From JADJNW01 sp964517175 (GTDB taxonomy: Bacteria > Bacteroidota > Bacteroidia > Chitinophagales > Saprospiraceae), in the NCBI GenBank assembly GCA_964517175.1, contig CAZFBU010000009.1, positions 1 to 47,161 on the forward strand: a stretch of 47,161 nt of DNA, written 5' to 3'. The notes beneath the pieces are model-generated. The model saw nothing but the letters and a program-made list of their open reading frames with translations, had not been told where the DNA came from and searched no databases. The translations under genes were made by a program, and so were the position numbers. This document shows, one piece after another, positions 41,782-47,161 of the stretch (position 1 is the stretch's first letter; each line of letters begins with the position of its first letter).

Positions 41782-43104
41782 TTATTGAGATTCCTGCTTT
41801 TGCCGCTCAACTGTGCGCATCAATTTTTCCAGCTTCACCGAATCTTCGGCGTTGAGCAACTGCATGGAATCGCGTCTGAATCGCAACAATCGCAGATAAA
41901 ACTGCTCCAAATCGGGCAAATTGTCCGGTATCGCCGGTTGCCGGAGCTCTGCATTGCCTTTTGTATCATCCGATATCGGTTCTTCATCCAGCAAAAGCGA
42001 ATCCACAGAAACGGCTGGCTCTTCGATGCTTTTCACCATTTGCTCGATGCTCATATCCGGATAAAGCGATTCTGTCGTATTGTGAGCGTTGGGTTGCACA
42101 AACTGATAGACCATCACCGCGCCTACGGTCGCAATGAGCAAAGCGCCGGCAATGGGCGTTGCCAGATTTCGCTTTTTGCGGGTCGGTTTTTGAGGTATGG
42201 GTTCAGGCGCTGGCGAGGGATGGGGATCGACTACTCGCCGGGGGCTATCCGGAGGATAAGGAATCCTGCGGGGTATAACAGGCGTTGGCTCCGGGAAGTC
42301 CGCGCCGCTGTCTTCCACTTCCGCTACAAAGCGATCAAAATCTTTGGTTGTATCGGAAGCCGCTTCGCCGCCGATCGTCAGTCCGGTTGGCTTGAACGCC
42401 GGCTCCTCCGCTTCGGGCGTCGTTGCGGTAATCTCTACGGTTTCTTCCCAGATGATGTTGCGCACCCGCTCTTTGCCCTGCACTACTTCCACCACCGACA
42501 CTTTCAGCATGAGAGGAAAGGTGCCTTCCCGGACGGGTTTTACATAGAAAATCCACTCGGTATAAGCTTCTTCCTCCACGAATTGTTCCTCATCGGAGAA
42601 GCTGCGAATCTGAAACGGCTGCTCCAGGCTTGGGTCAATCAGTTGCACCTGCATGACTTCCGCCACCCGCACGTCGCGGATTTCCACGTCGTCCGTCAAT
42701 TCAATATTTTTGATGATCGTTGGCTTGTCAAAAGCGAGGCGTACGAGGCATTTGGTTTCCCGTTGCAGTTCCATTTGCCGGGGAATTTTATAAAGCAGCG
42801 CGCCAGATTTGCCTTTGGATGCGCTGGCGGGCAGTTCAAAGTCTTTCACCTCCAGCCCGGAAATAAACAGCAGCAGATCGGCACGAATCTGATTGTATTC
42901 AATTTGCAGAGCCTCATCGCTGATGGTGTTTTGAATATTCTTCAGGTTGGAGTCATTCAGGCGGCTTTCGAGCAAGATGAGTGCGTTGTACTTTGGGGAA
43001 AACTCCGGTACGTGCGTTTTCAATTCATTGATCGCTTCGCCAATACTTTCCGCTACGCGTTGGCGCCATTTCGATTTTAAGGTTTCAAGTGTTGTCGCAT
43101 CCAT
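41782..43104 (-). CDS. Transmembrane protein with an N-terminal effector-associated domain (EAD11-like)
   Basis: A 440-residue protein without a signal peptide. Residues about 12-85 match the EAD11 pattern: a helix with EAINELK, then NALILLESRLN, NTISDEALQIEYNQIRADLL. EADs are small helical adaptor domains that pair like with like in bacterial conflict and signalling systems. Next come a beta-rich domain (about 100-228; RETKCLVRLAF, VAEVMQVQLIDP, TEWIFYVKPVREGTFPLMLK), a proline-rich linker, one TM helix (about 314-336) preceded by RKKR, and an acidic C-terminal tail ending in a Lys/Arg/Gln-rich helix. Basic residues before the TM put the EAD in the cytoplasm and the tail in the periplasm. 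No effector with a matching EAD is in the window. Confidence 0.72.
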   Translation of the reverse strand: MDATTLETLKSKWRQRVAESIGEAINELKTHVPEFSPKYNALILLESRLNDSNLKNIQNTISDEALQIEYNQIRADLLLFISGLEVKDFELPASASKGKSGALLYKIPRQMELQRETKCLVRLAFDKPTIIKNIELTDDVEIRDVRVAEVMQVQLIDPSLEQPFQIRSFSDEEQFVEEEAYTEWIFYVKPVREGTFPLMLKVSVVEVVQGKERVRNIIWEETVEITATTPEAEEPAFKPTGLTIGGEAASDTTKDFDRFVAEVEDSGADFPEPTPVIPRRIPYPPDSPRRVVDPHPSPAPEPIPQKPTRKKRNLATPIAGALLIATVGAVMVYQFVQPNAHNTTESLYPDMSIEQMVKSIEEPAVSVDSLLLDEEPISDDTKGNAELRQPAIPDNLPDLEQFYLRLLRFRRDSMQLLNAEDSVKLEKLMRTVERQKQESQ

Positions 43105-43148
43105 GTTGCACTGAGCCTGATTCTATATTGGTTTCAAATATACAAAAT

Positions 43149-43191
43149 AAAAAAGACCGGACAGATTTTCAGCAACCCGCCAGGTCTTTTT
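43149..43191 (-). terminator. Terminator of clpX
   Basis: AAAAAAGACC (43149-43158) pairs with GGTCTTTTT (43183-43191); on the minus strand the stem ends in a T-run. The loop is about 24 bases. It separates clpX from the EAD11-like gene downstream. Confidence 0.7.
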
Positions 43192-43216
43192 CCCTAATTG
43201 ATGAAAGGCACCCCCT

Positions 43217-44467
43217 TTAGGCTGCCCTGAGTTGTGCCATTTTTGAGCGGCTGAGCTTTTCTTCGGCGTAAGGCCGCGTCACCTGAAATTCGTGAACGTC
43301 CGCCTGCGAAGGCAGATCGAACATAGCATCCGTCATAACTGCCTCACAGATAGAGCGCAGTCCGCGCGCGCCGAGGTTGAATTCCATCGATTTTTCAGCG
43401 ATATATTCAATCGCATCTTCCGTGAAAGTCAGTTGAATTCCTTCAATATCGAATAGTTTTTCATATTGGCGAATCAGCGAATTCCTGGGTTCAATCAAAA
43501 TGCGCTTCAAGGCATCGAGATCGAGCGGATCGAGGTGCGTCAATACCGGCAGGCGTCCGATGAGTTCCGGTATTAGTCCGTATCTGCGGATGTCCTGGTG
43601 GTTGATGTATTGAAGCAGATTGTCGCGATCAACGCTGATTTTTTCCGATTTATAACCAATCACTTGCGTATTGATCCGGCGGGCGATCACCTTGTCGATA
43701 CCGTCGAAAGCGCCGCCACAGATGAAGAGAATATTTTCCGTATTCACTTTCACCAGCTTTTGCTCCGGGTGCTTACGTCCGCCCTGCGGTGGTACGTTGA
43801 CTTCCGTACCTTCCAGCATTTTGAGCAAAGCCTGCTGCACGCCCTCGCCCGATACGTCGCGGGTGATGGAGGGGTTATCACTCTTGCGGGCGATTTTGTC
43901 AATTTCATCGATGTAAACAATGCCCCGCTCGGCAGCCGTCACATCGTAATTGCAAACCTGCAACAACCGACTGAGAATGCTTTCCACATCTTCACCTACG
44001 TAGCCCGCTTCGGTGAAAACCGTTGCATCCACAATGGCAAAGGGTACGTTGAGGAGTTTAGCGATCGTTTTGGCCAGCAGCGTTTTGCCGGTACCGGTTT
44101 GGCCAACGAACAGGATGTTCGATTTTTCGATTTCCACTTCCGTGTGTTTCGTTTGGCGAAGCCGCTTGTAGTGATTATATACCGCCACCGACAGCACTTT
44201 CTTGGCATCGTCCTGCCCGATCACGTATTGGTCGAGATGATTTTTAATATCGTGGGGAGTAATATTTTCGGGCAGCACAAAACTTCCGTTCGCCGACGCT
44301 TCCGACCGTTTCCGTCCGTACAATTCCTCTTCGATAATTTCACCGGCTTGCTCCACGCAGGCTTCACAAATGTGTCCTTCGATGCCCGCAATCAGGATGA
44401 GGGCTTCGGATTTGTCTTTCCCGCAGAAAGAGCAGCGAAAATTTTGTTTGTTATTGGTTCGTCGCAT
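43217..44467 (-). CDS. clpX: ATP-dependent protease ATPase subunit ClpX
   Basis: A 416-residue AAA+ unfoldase of normal length, which feeds substrates to ClpP in the cytoplasm. Seen: the N-terminal zinc domain (Cys 12, 15, 34 and 37), Walker A GQTGTGKT (122-129), Walker B with IDEID (186-190), the pore-loop GYVGEDVES (155-163) and the sensor region. The ClpP-docking loop reads VIGYKSEK where many ClpX have IGF; IGY/VGY is, from what I know, common in Bacteroidota. It lies 75 bases downstream of clpP with paired hairpins in between. Confidence 0.98.
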   Translation of the reverse strand: MRRTNNKQNFRCSFCGKDKSEALILIAGIEGHICEACVEQAGEIIEEELYGRKRSEASANGSFVLPENITPHDIKNHLDQYVIGQDDAKKVLSVAVYNHYKRLRQTKHTEVEIEKSNILFVGQTGTGKTLLAKTIAKLLNVPFAIVDATVFTEAGYVGEDVESILSRLLQVCNYDVTAAERGIVYIDEIDKIARKSDNPSITRDVSGEGVQQALLKMLEGTEVNVPPQGGRKHPEQKLVKVNTENILFICGGAFDGIDKVIARRINTQVIGYKSEKISVDRDNLLQYINHQDIRRYGLIPELIGRLPVLTHLDPLDLDALKRILIEPRNSLIRQYEKLFDIEGIQLTFTEDAIEYIAEKSMEFNLGARGLRSICEAVMTDAMFDLPSQADVHEFQVTRPYAEEKLSRSKMAQLRAA

Positions 44468-44496
44468 TCTTCTCAGCTATTGATGAAAAAAACAAA

Positions 44497-44532
44497 GATG
44501 CAGGTACTTGCGCCCTGCATCCTCGCAAGTAC
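44497..44532 (-). promoter_or_regulatory. Two interleaved, mutually exclusive hairpins between clpP and clpX
   Basis: Written on the minus (mRNA) strand, stem B is GTACTTGCG with CGCAAGTAC (9 bp, loop 11) and stem A is GATGCAGG with CCTGCATC (8 bp, loop 9), the latter followed by TTTGTTTTTTT. The 5' arm of A lies in the loop of B, and the 3' arm of B lies in the loop of A, so only one can form. A is terminator-like, B looks like an antiterminator. Confidence 0.7.
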
Positions 44533-44542
44533 TAGTTCTTTC

Positions 44543-45250
44543 TTATGAATTCTCTTTCGCCGGGTTTCTTTCCAGCACTTCGTCGATCAGTCCGTATTCT
44601 TTGGCTTCCGACGAGGTCATCCAGTTATCCCGGTCGCAATCCTCTTCGATTTTTTCGTACGGCTGCCCCGTATGGTTACTAAGGATATTGTACAGCTCCT
44701 TTTGCTGGTCTTTCGCCAGTTTGAGGTAAATTTCCATGTCGCTCAACTGACCCTGCATGCCGCCCAGCGGCTGGTGAATCATCACGCGGCTGTGATGCAG
44801 ACAGGTACGCTTGCCCTTAGTGCCCGCTGCCAGAATAACGGCACCAAAAGATGCCGCCATACCGGTGCAGATCGTGCCGACATCCGGCGAAACAAACTGC
44901 ATGGTATCGTAAATACCCAGCCCGGAAAATACAGAGCCTCCGGGGCTGTTGATGTAAATCTGAATATCGCGCTTCGGATCTGTCGATTGCAGAAAGAGTA
45001 GCTGCGCCTGAACGACGTTCGCGACGTAGTCATTGATCGCTACGCCCATGAAAATGATGCGGTCCATCATCAAACGCGAAAACACGTCCAGACCAATGAT
45101 ATTCATTTGGCGCTCTTCGATGACATTGGGCGTAAAAGCCTGGATATTCGGGACGGTTGCCACGCTCTTCTCCGCGTATTTCTCCAGGTGCATGCTGCTC
45201 AAGCCGTGATGCTTGGTCGCATACTTCATGAATTCATCTTTGTGAAACAT
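44543..45250 (-). CDS. clpP: ATP-dependent Clp protease proteolytic subunit ClpP
   Basis: A 235-residue serine protease, slightly longer at the N-terminus than Escherichia coli ClpP, as in other Bacteroidota. Catalytic Ser 134 lies in GMAASFGA, His 159 in MIHQPLGG, Asp 208 in CDRDNWM; NSPGGSV forms the oxyanion region. It assembles into the two-ring barrel that degrades substrates delivered by ClpX. The ATG at 45250 is used; Met 8 (45229) is a second possible start. Its own promoter with a palindrome lies about 130 bases upstream, after tig. Confidence 0.97.
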   Translation of the reverse strand: MFHKDEFMKYATKHHGLSSMHLEKYAEKSVATVPNIQAFTPNVIEERQMNIIGLDVFSRLMMDRIIFMGVAINDYVANVVQAQLLFLQSTDPKRDIQIYINSPGGSVFSGLGIYDTMQFVSPDVGTICTGMAASFGAVILAAGTKGKRTCLHHSRVMIHQPLGGMQGQLSDMEIYLKLAKDQQKELYNILSNHTGQPYEKIEEDCDRDNWMTSSEAKEYGLIDEVLERNPAKENS

Positions 45251-45366
45251 ACTTTAGTTCTTTTTGAATGGTTACTGTGTTCGTGAAATTTCGGGTGCAA
45301 ATCACACGCTTTAATAACAACTCTTTCTCTAAGTAGTTGAATCAACGACTTTTCCTCCCTGAGCTA

Positions 45367-45389
45367 TTGACAAATATTCGTCAAAAGTA
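45367..45389 (-). promoter_or_regulatory. clpP promoter -7 box overlapped by a palindrome
   Basis: On the minus strand TACTTTTG (45389-45382) fits TAnnTTTG. Overlapping its last three bases and the predicted start site is an 18-base palindrome, TTGACAAATATTCGTCAA (45367-45384, plus strand), symmetrical but for one base pair. This is where a repressor would sit. The -33 box is weak. Confidence 0.5.
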
Positions 45390-45466
45390 GAGATTTCCCA
45401 TGCCACAGGGAACTTTTATTTTTTTGAAAATATTTTTTTTAAAAATACAAAGATGAGCCACCAAAC

Positions 45467-46885
45467 TTACTCCTCTTCATCTTCTTTATCCAACATCTGC
45501 GTCTGCGATGCCTGTGCTGCGGCGCGTGCCTCCGCCAGGGTTTTCATGAAATCGTCCCGGCTGATCGGCTTCGGCTCGATGGTTACTTCCGCAGCGATCT
45601 GTCCGTGCAATCGATCCGCCAGAATATCTTCCGCAATTTCGTTGACCTGCTTCTGATCCTGCATCAGGCGCTCTACCGTTGCGTCAATCATTTGTGGCTG
45701 GCCGTAGCCGCCAAAATACTCCGCAACGCGCTGCCGGAATGCACCTTCCACATCTTCCTGAGAAATCTGAATGTCGTAGCGCTTCGCCAGACGATTTTTT
45801 AATAGCGTCCACTGCAAATTTTTGGCGAAAGCCGGATAATCATGCGCTACCTCTGCTTCTGATACGCCTTCATTAGAAGCCAGCAACCAACGCTTCAGGA
45901 ATTCATCCGGAAAGTTCAGCAGATTTTTCTCCAGCAGGGTTTCCTGAAAATCGCGAAACAGCAGGGAATCCGCCTGTTTGTCGTAAAATTCTCCGTAACC
46001 AGCACGAATAGCATCGCACGCCTCGTTTTCGCTGTGCACTTTATCTTCGCCGAAAGCCTTGTCAAAGAATTCCTGATTCAGTTCTGCCGGAATCGGGCGC
46101 TTCACTTCGATGATCTTCACTTCGAACTCTTCGTTGACTTCCAGGTCGTCATCTTCATAGTCAATGTTCAGCAAATGGTGACGAATGCGATGATCGTCGC
46201 GATTTTTAAACCATTCAAACACATTCAGCCGCAAGGTGTCGCCAAGTTTTTTGCCAAGAATTTCCTGCTGTGCATCTTCGTTGGTAATCTCGCGTACGCC
46301 AATGCCAAACTCACTCTCCACGCCGCCTTCCTTCACGCCATCGCCATCCAGTTCCTTCACGGAAACCTTCAGTAAATCCTGTTTTTCGATCGGATCGGTC
46401 ACTTCCCTGCGCTCGCCGTGGCGCTCGCGGATGCGGTTCAAATCATCCTGGATGATATCGTCCGGTATTTCTACTTCGTAGCGATGGAAAGTCGTATCTT
46501 CTGATAAGCCTTGTATCTCAAATTCCGGGGCCAGCCCTATATCAAATTTAAATTCGTAGGCTACCAGATTCTTCAGGTCAAAATCCAGCGGCGGCTGCTC
46601 TTCCGAAGGCAGGGGTTGCCCCAGAATATCGAGCTTTTCCTGATCGATGTAGCCGTACAATTCGCGCCCCAACATATTATTTATAATGTCCAGCAGTAGG
46701 CCTTTACCATACATTTTGCGAATGACCCCCGCCGGCGTTTTTCCTTTGCGGAAGCCTTTCAGGGAAGCTTGTTTGCGATATTTTTGCAATTCCTGCTCAA
46801 ACTGAGACGCGTAATCCGAGGGTTCCAGTGTGATCGTCACAACTGCATTCAGATTGTCCTTATCCTCTCTGACAATTTTGGGCAT
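45467..46885 (-). CDS. tig: Trigger factor (ribosome-associated chaperone)
   Basis: A 472-residue protein that binds nascent chains at the ribosome exit. The N-terminal ribosome-binding domain carries the signature GFRKGKTP (44-51). The middle domain (about 160-255) does not show a clear FKBP-type active site, as is usual for Bacteroidota, and the helical C-terminal chaperone arms extend to an acidic end (DKEDEEE). The order tig-clpP-clpX is the classic one. The gene between tig and clpP is absent, but the 216-base gap with a separate promoter suggests clpP is not simply co-transcribed. Confidence 0.96.
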   Translation of the reverse strand: MPKIVREDKDNLNAVVTITLEPSDYASQFEQELQKYRKQASLKGFRKGKTPAGVIRKMYGKGLLLDIINNMLGRELYGYIDQEKLDILGQPLPSEEQPPLDFDLKNLVAYEFKFDIGLAPEFEIQGLSEDTTFHRYEVEIPDDIIQDDLNRIRERHGERREVTDPIEKQDLLKVSVKELDGDGVKEGGVESEFGIGVREITNEDAQQEILGKKLGDTLRLNVFEWFKNRDDHRIRHHLLNIDYEDDDLEVNEEFEVKIIEVKRPIPAELNQEFFDKAFGEDKVHSENEACDAIRAGYGEFYDKQADSLLFRDFQETLLEKNLLNFPDEFLKRWLLASNEGVSEAEVAHDYPAFAKNLQWTLLKNRLAKRYDIQISQEDVEGAFRQRVAEYFGGYGQPQMIDATVERLMQDQKQVNEIAEDILADRLHGQIAAEVTIEPKPISRDDFMKTLAEARAAAQASQTQMLDKEDEEE

Positions 46886-47079
46886 AGATATAAAGTTGAT
46901 TTGTTGTTACTTATACAAAAGGATGATACAATATTTGACGGGAAATAGTTTGCGCCGGATGCGGAGCATTTTGATTTTCAACCTGTTTACAATCCTGTTT
47001 GTTATTTAAAAGGCTGTTAATAACAACGTACAAACTGACGAAAGCGTCAATCGGTGCGTATCACCTTGTCCTTAACCTG

Positions 47080-47161
47080 GTGCGGGTGGAGGGACTTCCC
47101 GATTATCATCGGGATAGACTTCTCGCCCCTCAACCCTTACTTTAGTGCGGGTGGAGGGACT
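47080..47161. repeat. Start of a palindromic tandem repeat at the right edge
   Basis: GTGCGGGTGGAGGGACT occurs at 47080-47096 and 47145-47161, 65 bases apart, the second copy reaching the window end. Between them lies a nested palindrome: GGGTGGAGGG (47084) with CCCCTCAACCC (47126), one mismatch, and inside it TCCCGAT-TATC-ATCGGGA (47097-47114). Confidence 0.6.

Noticed and set aside
41785..43080. Long plus-strand ORF (431 codons) opposite the EAD11-like gene
   Set aside because: His/Arg/Phe-rich composition typical of an antisense shadow, no domain, while the minus strand shows clear motifs and a TM helix.
44497..44532. H-type pseudoknot formed by both clpP-clpX stems together
   Set aside because: The two 3' arms share one base, leaving no linker to cross the 9-bp stem.
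47080..47161. A tRNA gene on the minus strand
   Set aside because: Only the T-arm 3' half, acceptor strand and CCA-like end are present at copy 1; the T-loop and the rest of the molecule are replaced by a palindrome. Kept only as an idea in the findings.

Overview
The window looks like a draft or metagenome-assembled chromosome segment from a Bacteroidota bacterium, most likely of the Saprospiria/Lewinella type. This rests on type IX secretion (T9SS) parts (a PorP/SprF protein, a PorE-like OmpA protein, a PorW/SprE lipoprotein), a secreted PKD protein with a type-B gliding-motility C-terminal domain, an ECF sigma/FecR pair, DUF5117-type metalloproteases, and promoters of the TTTG-N17..21-TAnnTTTG type. 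Three runs of exactly 100 N (1323-1422, 26753-26852, 38430-38529) are assembly gaps of unknown true size; they remove the start of an M14 peptidase, something between rplS and the sigma gene, and part of a permease.

Layout. 1-361: left edge with short decayed reading frames and a perfect 8-bp inverted repeat. 362-7375: metF, an M14 carboxypeptidase (5' end missing), then the PorP-like and PorE-like T9SS pair. 7535-13539 (minus): two tandem secreted metzincin-type proteases and a TIGR01777 epimerase. 13769-17028: a peptide-type ABC binding lipoprotein and one OppB-like permease with a large insertion. 17105-19473 (minus): a GT2 glycosyltransferase, a small HAD-like protein and a membrane-anchored M23 peptidase. 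19677-26565: PorW/SprE, the remnant of a short-chain dehydrogenase, a divergent Sua5/YciO protein, the PKD protein and rplS. 26959-32206: ECF sigma, FecR anti-sigma, an STN-domain surface-repeat protein, a small beta-barrel and a DUF2807 lipoprotein. 32375-35991: DUF1415, a tiny membrane ORF, threonine aldolase, a Nudix-type regulator and an unknown lipoprotein. 36277-40617: a MacAB-like exporter (ATPase, two FtsX-type permeases, HlyD adaptor). 40659-46885 (minus): tig, clpP, clpX, a membrane protein with an effector-associated domain (EAD11-like), and a protein with two OmpA-like domains.

How they fit together. Much of the window serves the envelope: T9SS assembly and energising (PorP/PorE/PorW), a likely T9SS cargo (the PKD protein), secreted proteases, peptidoglycan hydrolysis, efflux and surface lipoproteins. 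The housekeeping core is metF, rplS, ltaE and tig-clpP-clpX. The most unusual points are the two interleaved, mutually exclusive hairpins between clpP and clpX (the downstream one terminator-like), a palindrome on the clpP promoter, and the EAD11-like transmembrane protein next to a double-OmpA protein. I saw no complete tRNA, rRNA, CRISPR array or intact insertion sequence.
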